DNA of 34,682 nucleotides. Origin: CAZGOM01 sp964542875. GTDB taxonomy: Bacteria > Planctomycetota > Phycisphaerae > Phycisphaerales > Phycisphaeraceae. Where the stretch lies: the NCBI GenBank assembly GCA_964542875.1, contig CAZIWA010000058.1:1-34682 (forward strand), in the 5' to 3' direction. Of the stretch, positions 25,985 to 33,089 are shown one piece after another (the stretch's first letter is position 1; each line of letters opens with the position of its first letter). The notes beneath the pieces are model-generated. The model was not told the DNA's origin, ran no database searches, and saw only the letters and a list, made by a program, of their open reading frames with translations. The position numbers and the translations under genes were made by a program.

Positions 25985-26826
25985 TTGGTGGCCAGGCCCT
26001 TCATGAACATTTCATACGCCACCCAGATGAGCATGATAGTGAAGCCGGAAAGGATGAACTTGGATTGGATTTTGGGCAACAGCTTGGAGCCGGCGGTGGC
26101 GCCGACGAGCACGCCGACGGCGACGGGGCCGACAACGGCGGGGAGGATCATGCCCTTGGAAAAGTAAAAGATGGCAGAGGCGGCGGCGGTGACGCCCATG
26201 GTGAAATTGCTGGTGGCGGTGGTGGTTTTGATGGGCACGCGCATGCCCACGTGCATGGCGGGGACTTTGAGGATGCCCCCGCCGACGCCCAGGAGGCCTG
26301 AGACCAGGCCGGCGATGAAGCTGATGGTAAGGCCCAGCTTGGTGCGGTGGACGGTGTAGGGGATGGGTTTGTCGCTTTTGGATTTATCGATGTATTCGTC
26401 GTGGAGGCGCAGAGCGTCGGCCCAGGGGTCTTTGGGGGCTGGGCCGCGGGCGACGATGTAGCGGTTAAGGAGCATGGCTCCGCCTGAGTAGGCCAGGAGG
26501 AAGGCAAAGACGAGGTAGAGGGATTTTTCGGAAATGATGCCGGAAATGTAAGCCGCGGCGAGGGCCCCGGTGACGGTGGCGACTTCCAGGAACATACCCA
26601 GGCGGATGTTGGCCAGGCCGTCTTTGACGTAGGAGGCTGCGGAGCCTGTGGAGGTGGCGACGACGCCGACGATGGAGGAGGCGATGGCGTACTTGATGTC
26701 GACACCCAGCAAGAGGGTAAGGGCGGGGACGATGACGATGCCGCCGCCGACGCCCAGGAGGGAGCCGACCAAGCCGGCGACCACGCTGATGAGAAAGACG
26801 TAGAGGGTGAAGAGTGCAGGCGACAT
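25981..26826 (-). CDS. TauE/SafE-family anion permease
   Basis: A 281-residue polytopic inner-membrane protein with two repeats typical of TauE/SafE transporters: 'LVGSLLGVGGGIVIVPAL' near residue 20 and 'LVSGLLGVGGGILKVPAM' near 175. Each holds the GxGGG motif of the family. About eight helices can be drawn, split by a hydrophilic loop at about 125-155. Family members export sulfite, sulfoacetate or related anions, but the substrate here cannot be told. It is the first gene of a two-gene unit with DUF1634. The ribosome-binding site upstream of the ATG at 26826 is not strong. Confidence 0.92.
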   Translation of the reverse strand: MSPALFTLYVFLISVVAGLVGSLLGVGGGIVIVPALTLLLGVDIKYAIASSIVGVVATSTGSAASYVKDGLANIRLGMFLEVATVTGALAAAYISGIISEKSLYLVFAFLLAYSGGAMLLNRYIVARGPAPKDPWADALRLHDEYIDKSKSDKPIPYTVHRTKLGLTISFIAGLVSGLLGVGGGILKVPAMHVGMRVPIKTTTATSNFTMGVTAAASAIFYFSKGMILPAVVGPVAVGVLVGATAGSKLLPKIQSKFILSGFTIMLIWVAYEMFMKGLATK

Positions 26827-27179
26827 AAGAAGCGGAACATTCTACCGGAGAGGGGGGTGGGGATGTTCATCAGCAATGCAATGTTTAGACAGGGTTTAGG
26901 CGATTTTTGGGCATGGGCGCGGGGGAGATGGCTATTAAGGCGGAGGAAGAGGGAAGAGTTAAGCACTAAGGCACGAAGGAAGAGAAGGGAATTGTGCGAT
27001 GTGCTGTTGAGGGCTTTGTGAGAAAAGTTATTTAAAAGAATTCACAAGATTTACGCGATGATTTCTTGATGGCGAGGGATGAGTGGTGATTTGTGATGGT
27101 GGGTGAAAAGAGACAGAGGGAACTGAGTCGTTACCAGTTGATTGGCATGGATGTAGGCGCGTGCAAGAGCATCATTTTA

Positions 27180-27308
27180 CCAGGGCCTACGCACTAAGAA
27201 GCGCTGCGACCCTGGCTGTCATAGGGCCGTGCTTTCAGCACTGCGGATGAGGAGGTAAGGGCTTCATTGAATCGTATTGGCACCACTCCGGTCGTCTCTC
27301 AAGGAGAG
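27180..27308. ncRNA. Candidate structured RNA: three consecutive stem-loops
   Basis: Stem 1: CCAGGG (27180-27185) with CCCTGG (27210-27215), enclosing CGCA/TGCG. Stem 2: GTGCT-ttc-AGCAC (27229-27241) with CCG/CGG outside. Stem 3: CTCTC-aag-GAGAG (27296-27308). No known riboswitch, SRP, RNase P, tmRNA or tRNA motif was recognised. Strand unknown: on the minus strand it would be a leader of the TauE/SafE gene. Confidence 0.25.
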
Positions 27309-27384
27309 GAGGCAGGAAAAACATGCTCATGCGGACGAGAGGACGGCACGCAAAAGCCGTAGAGAGAAAAAGCGTCAAAAAGAA

Positions 27385-27409
27385 CAACACCCCTGATGGA
27401 GGGGTGTTG
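27385..27409 (-). terminator. rpmB terminator
   Basis: A 10-bp perfect stem (27385-27394 with 27400-27409) and 5-base loop, followed on the minus strand by TTCTTTTTG. It lies 40 bases after the rpmB stop. Confidence 0.85.
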
Positions 27410-27448
27410 CCAGAAGCTTGTTAGGCTGTTGTCTAAAGCGTTGTCTGA

Positions 27449-27724
27449 TCAGGCCTTGGCAGCGGCAGCCTGGCGAGCCAGGATGGCCTTGCGGCGCAGG
27501 GGCTTGACGATGACGCCGGCGCGCATGGCCTTGGCCGAGACCTTCACCTGGCGGGTTTCGCCATCGATGACGGCCTTGACGACCTGAATGTTGGGCTTGA
27601 AGGTGCGCTTGGTCTTGCCGGTGACCTTGGTACCGACGCCGCCGAGGTACTTGGCTTTACCGCGGGTGGTGTAGGTACGGCCGCTGGAGGTTTTTTTGCC
27701 GGTAAATTCGCAAACGCGTGGCAT
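27449..27724 (-). CDS. rpmB: 50S ribosomal protein L28
   Basis: A 91-residue basic protein with the L28 pattern: MPRVCEFTGKKTSSGRTYTTRG at the N-terminus, then 'TKRTFKPNIQVVKAVIDGETRQVKVSAKAMRAG' in the centre, then KPLRRKA. It binds 23S rRNA in the large subunit. Two in-frame ATGs exist (27730 and 27724). AAGGG sits two bases before the first but eight before the second, so I choose 27724, which also gives the usual M-x-R-V-C start. Single gene with its own promoter (27772-27799) and terminator; L33 (rpmG), often next to it, is absent here. Codons end mostly in C, as expected for high expression and for this strand. Confidence 0.95.
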   Translation of the reverse strand: MPRVCEFTGKKTSSGRTYTTRGKAKYLGGVGTKVTGKTKRTFKPNIQVVKAVIDGETRQVKVSAKAMRAGVIVKPLRRKAILARQAAAAKA

Positions 27725-27771
27725 GGGCATATCCCTTGCTAAAAAGCTGTTCTAAGACGTTCGAGCGAAGC

Positions 27772-27799
27772 ACTATAGCAAAACGGCTTAAAAGAGCAA
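27772..27799 (-). promoter_or_regulatory. rpmB promoter
   Basis: Minus strand: TTGCTC (27794-27799), a 16-base spacer and TATAGT (27772-27777), about 48 bases before the ATG. Confidence 0.5.
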
Positions 27800-27903
27800 G
27801 CCATTGTGGAACTTTTGGGGAAAGCCCGGGGAGTGGTTTGGGGGGTAGCGGGGGCTGATTGGAGGTTCAACGGGGGGTTGTAAATCGGGAGTCCAAGGGG
27901 AAG

Positions 27904-27938
27904 GGGGACAGGTTCCTGGAAGAAAGGGATCTGTCCCC
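27904..27938. repeat. REP-like palindrome GGGGACAG...CTGTCCCC
   Basis: A 35-base imperfect palindrome: the 14-base arms GGGGACAGGTTCCT and AGGGATCTGTCCCC pair with two mismatches. GGGGACAG palindromes of this kind are the type associated with RAYT (REP-associated tyrosine transposase) elements in many bacteria. No such transposase is in the window. It lies 31 bases beyond the stop of prepilin-like gene 3 and may also end its transcript. Confidence 0.6.
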
Positions 27939-27968
27939 GCGGAGGGTGCGGTTTTTGGTATGAGTGTC

Positions 27969-28739
27969 TCAGCGGCGGCGGTCGAACATTTCAGAGCTGG
28001 CGGCGATTTTAAGGACGAAGCCGGCGTGGCCGTCGTTGTAGAGGAAGTTTGCGCCGCCGTTGTGATAGGTGGCGATGTTGGCGGTGCTGCCCATGTTGTT
28101 GATGTTGTATTCGTAGTCCCCGTCGGCGGTGATGCCGTCGCCGATGATGAAGGTTCGGCCGGGTTTTTCGAATTGGTGTTCCTTCATCCGGCCCCAGACG
28201 ATTTTGTAGGACGGGTTGACGGTGTAGCTGTCGCTGATGCCCAGGCCGTAGCCGTAGCCGTAGCCGGAGTTGGCGCGGTAGGAGGTTGCGTTTTGCCCGC
28301 CCCAGTTGTTGAGGAAGTTTTCGGTGGGGCATCTCATGATGGAGTTGCCGCGGTTTTTGGAGTAGTAGTCATGGCGGTAGAGGCTGGTGTCGCCGTAACC
28401 CTGGTCGCCGGCGCCGTCGTTCCAGGCGAAGGCGCCGATGGAGACGACCTGTTCGCCGACGTATTTGAGGCCCAGGTTGTACATGACGATCCGGCTCCAG
28501 AGGACGTTGTGGTTGTAGCCGGAGGTGACCCAGTAGGTTTTGTTGGCCGTGGCGTATGAGCTGAAGCCGTGATAAAGCTGCCGGAGGTTGGCGGTGCACT
28601 TAACCTCCTTGGCCAGTTCGCGTGCGGTGCTGAGCGTGGGCAGGAGCAACGACATCAACACGCCAACGATGGCGATAACCACCAGCAGCTCGACGAGTGT
28701 GAAAGCCCGCACGCCCCCGGCGGGGTATGGATTACGCAT
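27969..28739 (-). CDS. Prepilin-like (type II pseudopilin / DUF1559-like) protein 3
   Basis: A 256-residue protein with leader MRNPYPAGGVRA and then FTLVELLVVIAIVGVLMSLLLP, a classical prepilin helix with Glu at +5 and Ala at -1. 'VKCTANLRQLYHGFSSYATANK' follows. The extracytoplasmic part is unusually rich in Gly, Tyr and Asn (YGYGYGLG). Near the C-terminus 'YHNGGANFLYNDGHAGF' is a textbook H-x9-DG motif. It starts from an ATG with a promoter about 130 bases upstream. With the other two prepilin-like proteins in this window it shares only the N-terminal signal and general layout, so they are distant paralogues rather than recent copies. Confidence 0.9.
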   Translation of the reverse strand: MRNPYPAGGVRAFTLVELLVVIAIVGVLMSLLLPTLSTARELAKEVKCTANLRQLYHGFSSYATANKTYWVTSGYNHNVLWSRIVMYNLGLKYVGEQVVSIGAFAWNDGAGDQGYGDTSLYRHDYYSKNRGNSIMRCPTENFLNNWGGQNATSYRANSGYGYGYGLGISDSYTVNPSYKIVWGRMKEHQFEKPGRTFIIGDGITADGDYEYNINNMGSTANIATYHNGGANFLYNDGHAGFVLKIAASSEMFDRRR

Positions 28740-28871
28740 GATGTTTCTCCGACAAAGGGCGAAAGCAAATCAGAAAGGAAGTTCACAGATACAAGGACGA
28801 AAGAACGACCCACGCCCCCCGACATGACGTGGTGGAGACTCGACCCGCTGGTGCGCCTGACCTCTTCTTGC

Positions 28872-28900
28872 ACTATAGGCGAGGGGCGGGAGATCGCCAA
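28872..28900 (-). promoter_or_regulatory. Promoter of prepilin-like gene 3
   Basis: Minus strand: TTGGCG (28895-28900), a 17-base spacer and TATAGT (28872-28877). The -10 and the bases after it (CTATAGTGC) match the rpmB promoter closely. Confidence 0.5.
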
Positions 28901-28931
28901 GGGATTTTTACGTGAAGTGATAGAAATTTCA

Positions 28932-29037
28932 CCAAGGGAAGGTCGTTCGGTGTCCCGCGTCCAAAACCAAAGAGGTCCGGAGTAAAAACTCCGGACCTCT
29001 TGGTTTTACCTCTTAAGACGCGGGACCCTTCCCTTGG
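28932..29037 (-). terminator. 106-bp nested inverted repeat / terminator of the esterase gene
   Basis: Inner hairpin: a 20-21 bp stem (28963-28983 with 28988-29007, one bulged A) around AAAA. Outer arms: 29017-29037 (21 bases, unbroken) pairs with 28932-28942 plus 28952-28961, the left arm being interrupted by nine bases. It starts two bases from the esterase stop. The inner stem alone would make a strong terminator. Confidence 0.75.
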
Positions 29038-29038
29038 A

Positions 29039-30913
29039 TCAGGCCAGGGTGGGGAGCTTGTAGGCGTCGGTGCCTTTTTTGAGCTGGTCTTGGGTGACGT
29101 CGGTGCGTTCAAGGCGGAAGAAGATGCCCCAGGCGCGGTTGAAGTTGGTGCCGAAGGCGATGACCACTTCGTGCTTGCCGGGGGTGCCGTCGACGCGGCC
29201 TTTGCCGCGATCCTCCCAGGCGGGGTTGATGCCCTTGGGATCGTGGAAGACTTCCTTGCCGTCGACCCAGACCTTCACGGGGCCGTCGTAACCGACGCAG
29301 GCCAGGAGCTTCATGGCTTCGGGGACTTCAAAGTGAGTCTTGAAGATGACCAGGCGGTCTTCGCTACCCAGGTCCTTGGCTTCCATGTGGAGGTCGAGGA
29401 AGCGCGCGGTGAAGGTGCGTTTGATGCGGTCGTAGGCGATGGCCTGCTGATAGGTGAGGTCAGTGAGATCGCCTTTGCCGGGCTCAAAGCCGGAGACTTC
29501 CCAGTTGAGGGCAAAGCCGGTGAGGGCGCGGGGCTCGCCGATGGGAAGCGGGCCAAACATGGGAACGGCACGGCCGGCGGCGTCGACGAGATTGCAGATC
29601 GGGTTGGGGCCGCGGCCATAGATGACTTGCTTGTCGCCAAAGGCGGCGGGGGCGAGGCTGGTCTTGATGCGGACGGTGTTGGCGTTTTCGATCTGCATGT
29701 CATAGATGCAGGCGACCAGGTCGTTGTCGATGATGTCGAAGCCGACGGGCCGGCTGGGGCCTGAGGAGAGGGAGCCGACGACATTTTTGAAGGTGATCAG
29801 GATGTCGGCCAGGCCTGAGGCCGCGTCGCGGCCGAGGGCGATTTTGTCGACGTCGATGGGAAGGGGGTTGGCTTTCTTGTGGCCCAGGAGGGTGGCCATG
29901 GCGTCGGCGAGGCGAGCGCCCAGGACTTCCATATCGCGGCCGGAGATGTGGATGGAGTCGTCCAGGGTGAGGTCGATGGCGGGAACGGTGGCGACGCCTT
30001 TGAGAGAGGATTGAAGCTTACGCTGCTGCTCCTGGATGGTGTTCCAGTGCTTGGCGAAGAAGTCGAAGTTGATGACGCGGGAGATCTGAACGAGGGCGAA
30101 GGGGAGCTTGGGGTTCTTGAGGTCTTTGCGGAATGCGGCGATGAGCTCGTGCATTTTCTGGGTGTAGACCTTGGCGGGCTCTTCGCCTGCGTCGGACTCG
30201 CCCTGATACCAGATGAGGCCTTTGACGCTGGAGCCGTTTTTCTCAAAGCGGCGGATGGTGGCGCCGTAGAGGGAGTGGCCGGCCTTGGATTTGAGGGCGG
30301 GGCTCCACTGGGCCATGGAGGTGCCGCCATGGGCGCAGGCGAGGATGCCCTGGGGGACGCCGGTGCGCTTGTGCATGTCTTTGGCAAAGGCGATGGCGGG
30401 GCCGACGCCCTTGGTGGTGGTGGGGGCTATTTCCAAGGGTTTGCCGTCGTTGTGGATGGGGTCGACGGCGATGGCGAGCTGGTGGATGGGGTCTTGGGCG
30501 ACGGCCCATTTGTCGGTCATGTAGAAGGCGCGCACGAGCTTGTGGGGCTTGGCGCGGTCGACGTAGTTGCCGCAGCCCTGCATGTTTGACTGGCCGGCGG
30601 CGATCCAGACGTCGCCGACGCAGACGTCCTTGACGGTGAGCCTGGCCGCGGGCTTGCCTTTGGCCTGAACGGAGAGCTCGAGGGTGTAGGGCCCGCCTGC
30701 GGGGATGCCGGCGAGGGTGGCTTTAAAGGAGCCTGAGGAGGCTTTGCCGATCTTGACGGGTTTGGCGAAACCCTTGACGGCTTTTTTGCCTTCCGAAGCG
30801 GTGAGGAAGACATCGCCGACGGCGGAGGTTTTGCCGGTGACGAGGGTGTCGGTGACGTTTTTCTCGTTGCGCTGAAGAACCATGCCTTGAAACAGACCCG
30901 TCGAGATGTCCAT
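29039..30913 (-). CDS. Sialate O-acetylesterase-family (SASA) carbohydrate esterase
   Basis: A 624-residue protein. A short N-terminal beta region (about 1-100, opening with LFQGMVLQRNE) leads to the SGNH/SASA hydrolase domain with the nucleophile Ser109 in AAGQSNMQG. 'HGGTSMAQWSP', 'GLIWYQGESDA' and the acid/base pair Asp319 and His322 in LDDSIHISG complete the catalytic site. The last ~200 residues are strand-rich ('VGYDGPVKVWVDGKEVFHD') and resemble the accessory beta-sandwich often found in these enzymes. The family removes acetyl groups from sialic acid or plant polysaccharides. No signal peptide is visible, which is unusual for a polysaccharide esterase. AAAAGGAAAA before the ATG supports the start. 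Confidence 0.92.
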   Translation of the reverse strand: MDISTGLFQGMVLQRNEKNVTDTLVTGKTSAVGDVFLTASEGKKAVKGFAKPVKIGKASSGSFKATLAGIPAGGPYTLELSVQAKGKPAARLTVKDVCVGDVWIAAGQSNMQGCGNYVDRAKPHKLVRAFYMTDKWAVAQDPIHQLAIAVDPIHNDGKPLEIAPTTTKGVGPAIAFAKDMHKRTGVPQGILACAHGGTSMAQWSPALKSKAGHSLYGATIRRFEKNGSSVKGLIWYQGESDAGEEPAKVYTQKMHELIAAFRKDLKNPKLPFALVQISRVINFDFFAKHWNTIQEQQRKLQSSLKGVATVPAIDLTLDDSIHISGRDMEVLGARLADAMATLLGHKKANPLPIDVDKIALGRDAASGLADILITFKNVVGSLSSGPSRPVGFDIIDNDLVACIYDMQIENANTVRIKTSLAPAAFGDKQVIYGRGPNPICNLVDAAGRAVPMFGPLPIGEPRALTGFALNWEVSGFEPGKGDLTDLTYQQAIAYDRIKRTFTARFLDLHMEAKDLGSEDRLVIFKTHFEVPEAMKLLACVGYDGPVKVWVDGKEVFHDPKGINPAWEDRGKGRVDGTPGKHEVVIAFGTNFNRAWGIFFRLERTDVTQDQLKKGTDAYKLPTLA

Positions 30914-30982
30914 GGCGTTTTCCTTTTGGAGTTTTGTTTTCGACCTGGTTGAACGGGGAGGTTTACAGATTGATGGCAGAGC

Positions 30983-31012
30983 ATCCTAATCGGGGTTGTG
31001 CGGGAGGGGCAA
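30983..31012 (-). promoter_or_regulatory. Weak promoter candidate for the esterase gene
   Basis: Minus strand: TTGCCC (31007-31012), an 18-base spacer and TAGGAT (30983-30988), about 70 bases before the ATG. Confidence 0.3.
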
Positions 31013-31077
31013 ACGGGTGGGGGGGTATGAATTTAAGACCGATGCCCCCGGTCCGGAATGAATGGGGCCATAAAAAA

Positions 31078-31112
31078 GTATCGGCTTGCCGTAGTGGGCG
31101 GCAAGCCGATAC
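31078..31112 (-). terminator. Terminator of the TPR gene
   Basis: A perfect 14-bp stem (31078-31091 with 31099-31112) and 7-base loop, followed on the minus strand by six T; 26 bases after the stop. Confidence 0.9.
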
Positions 31113-31138
31113 CGGGGTCGTGGTTATGGGAGGCGTTT

Positions 31139-32701
31139 TCAGGCGGGGCTGGGGGTTGCGGGACCGCCTGCGGTGCCGCCTGCTTTGATCTTGTCGATCA
31201 GCTTGCCCATGGCGTCGAGCCGGGCGCGGGTGTCGCGGAACTGGATGTTGTTCTGCATGATGAAGGACGCATGTTTCTGGGCGTCGATCAGGGGCTGGAT
31301 GTCGTTGTTCTTGACGGCCTGCTTTTCCTTGGCGTCCATGAGGCTGTAGTGGAGCTCAAGGGCGGTCTGGTCGTTGGCGGTGCTGTGGGCCTTTAGGCCT
31401 TCGTCAAAGGCGGAAATGGCCAGGTCGAACCAGTTTTGCTTCATGAAGGCGCGGCCCAGAACCAGGTTGGCCTTGGTGGAGATCCGGGGGTCGGACTTGG
31501 CGACCTGGAGAAGCGGGATGGCTTCCTCGACCTTGCCGGTTTCCAGGAGGCGGCGGGCGTATTCGTACTTGACGTTGCGGTCGGTGGGAATGTTCTGGAC
31601 GCGTTCGGCGAATTCACCCACTTCGTAGAGCAGCTTGGCGCGGATGTTGTCCTGGAGCGCGCGCTTGGCTTCGGCGGAGGTGGGGTTTGCGTCGAGGGCT
31701 TTCTTGAGTTCGCGGCTCTTGCGGTCGTAGCCACGCATGCGCAGATCGCCGAGTTCAAACTTGAACCGGTACTGGGTGGTTTTTTCGTAAGCTTCTTTGA
31801 GGACGGCGGCGGCCATGTCGTCGAATTTGTCCATCTCGCGCTTCTGGAGGGCGGCGATGTATTTGCGCATGAGATCGACGTCGTCGGGATTGGCGTCCCA
31901 GGCCTTCTTGGTGTTGGCGATGTGCTGCTCGGCCTGCTGCTCGGTGAGGGACATGTTGGCGTCGAGGTAGTTTTCGGCCTGCTTGTCGGCGTCCTTGAGG
32001 TTGGCCTTGAGGCCTTCACGGCTCTTGAGGCGGCTTTCCTGGAGGGAGCGTTCGGTGTCGATGTCCTTGAGGCGCTGGGCGAGGATGGGGTTGGAGCGGT
32101 CCATGCTCTGGGCCATTTTGCAGGCTTCGACGGCGGGCGCGTATTCGCCGATGCTAAAGAGAAGATCGGTGACGGTGATGTAGTGGTTGAGCGTGGCGGG
32201 TTTTTCGAAGGTGCGTTCCTTGAGCATGAGATCGGCGGCCCAGACCATGACTTCGCGAAGGTTGAGGCCTTGCTCGGGGAGGTGGGCGGCGGCGGTCTTG
32301 CTCATGAATTCAACGAGGAGGTCGGCGTCCAGGGGCTTCATAGACCAGAAGCGTTCGGCGACGAGGGTCATTTTCTCGACGGGGTCTTTGCCGGTGAACT
32401 TCATGCGGTCCAGGGGGCCTGCGGGTTTGCCGCCTGCGACGCGGCGTTTTTTGGCGACTTCGCGGAGGGCTTCGTGCTGGAAGATGTTGGAGGGGTCGTG
32501 GCGCAGGCCGTTGACGAAGCACTCGATGGCGTAGTCGTAGTTGCCTGTTTCAGCGAGGGTTTTGGCGTGTGTGAAGAATTTCTGGGCTTTGCGTTCATCG
32601 CGGCCGCCGGTGCCGCCGTCGCCGGGTGCGCCGCCGCCGGTGGGGGGTTTGTTGCCGCCGGGAGTCTTATTACCGCCGAAAAGGTTAGATAGAAACGCCA
32701 T
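31139..32701 (-). CDS. Tetratricopeptide-repeat protein, cytoplasmic
   Basis: A 520-residue protein. A Gly/Pro-rich N-terminal linker (about 10-35, GGNKTPGGNKPP) is followed by mostly helical sequence. TPR-like units are visible near residues 40-72 (AKTLAETGNYDYAIECFVNGLRHDP), at about 165-200, and at about 385-445 ('RRLLETGKVEEAIPLLQVAKSDP', 'GRAFMKQNWFDLAISAFDEGL'). The central part (about 210-300) is charged and probably coiled coil. The C-terminus is again Gly/Pro/Ala-rich. No signal peptide or membrane helix, so it is probably a cytoplasmic scaffold. It has a very good promoter and a strong terminator and stands alone. Long plus-strand frames across this gene are shadows. Confidence 0.88.
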   Translation of the reverse strand: MAFLSNLFGGNKTPGGNKPPTGGGAPGDGGTGGRDERKAQKFFTHAKTLAETGNYDYAIECFVNGLRHDPSNIFQHEALREVAKKRRVAGGKPAGPLDRMKFTGKDPVEKMTLVAERFWSMKPLDADLLVEFMSKTAAAHLPEQGLNLREVMVWAADLMLKERTFEKPATLNHYITVTDLLFSIGEYAPAVEACKMAQSMDRSNPILAQRLKDIDTERSLQESRLKSREGLKANLKDADKQAENYLDANMSLTEQQAEQHIANTKKAWDANPDDVDLMRKYIAALQKREMDKFDDMAAAVLKEAYEKTTQYRFKFELGDLRMRGYDRKSRELKKALDANPTSAEAKRALQDNIRAKLLYEVGEFAERVQNIPTDRNVKYEYARRLLETGKVEEAIPLLQVAKSDPRISTKANLVLGRAFMKQNWFDLAISAFDEGLKAHSTANDQTALELHYSLMDAKEKQAVKNNDIQPLIDAQKHASFIMQNNIQFRDTRARLDAMGKLIDKIKAGGTAGGPATPSPA

Positions 32702-33089
32702 CAGGCTGGTCTTTCTGTTTAGCTGTCGGAAAAGTCTTAAAACCCCCGTGACACTGGAGCGGCGAAGCTGGCCGTATTCCTTAATCTAAGCCTGGGCCGC
32801 GTCTTGTCAATCACTTTGATGTTTGACGTCGATGTCCCGAGGCGGCCGAGGGTGGCTTGGGGGATGGTCTCAAGCAGAGGAGCTTACCTTCGCATTATAG
32901 GTAGCGCCAACCGGTTTTTCCCAACTATTCCACGTGTCCGTCAGGTGGGGTTGGGTTTGCGTGATGGGGGTCCGGGGTGTACTAATATGGTTCTATGTGG
33001 AAGTCCGGCTCCATGCTCGTTTGAATCGGACACCCACAACGTCGGGCGGGAAAACCCAAAAAAACTCTTACCCCTATCGGAGAATCAGC
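32702..33089. other. 388-bp divergent intergenic region between the TPR gene and fae
   Basis: Holds the TPR-gene promoter (32783-32810). On the fae side TTGCGT (32957-32962), 17 bases, then TACTAA (32980-32985) is a possible but weak promoter, with TAATAT overlapping it. No gene seen. Confidence 0.5.
32783..32810 (-). promoter_or_regulatory. Promoter of the TPR gene
   Basis: Minus strand: perfect TTGACA (32805-32810), a 16-base spacer and TAGATT (32783-32788). Same -35 and spacing as the promoter at 1972-1999. The leader is about 75 bases. Confidence 0.6.

Larger units (their letters stand above)
26827..27448. other. 622-bp noncoding region upstream of the TauE/SafE gene
   Basis: No convincing gene. 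From about 26950 to 27070 it contains phrases such as CACTAAGGCACGAAGGAAG and GAATTCACAAGATTTACGCGATG, which resemble widely dispersed intergenic repeats of environmental bacteria (from memory, unverified). From 27180 to 27308 three stem-loops follow one another. The rpmB terminator is at 27385-27409. A 33-codon frame at 27323-27424 is preceded by AGGAGG but runs through that terminator. Confidence 0.5.

Noticed and set aside
27323..27424. 33-codon basic open frame preceded by AGGAGG
   Set aside because: Its 3' part is the rpmB terminator hairpin; no homology recognised. Could be revisited if conserved in relatives.
29000..30589. Two long plus-strand frames (29000-29764 and 29879-30589)
   Set aside because: Antisense of the sialate O-acetylesterase-family gene, whose catalytic motifs are intact.
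31436..32692. 418-codon plus-strand frame rich in G, V, F and E
   Set aside because: Exact antisense of the TPR gene, which has promoter, terminator and helical repeats.
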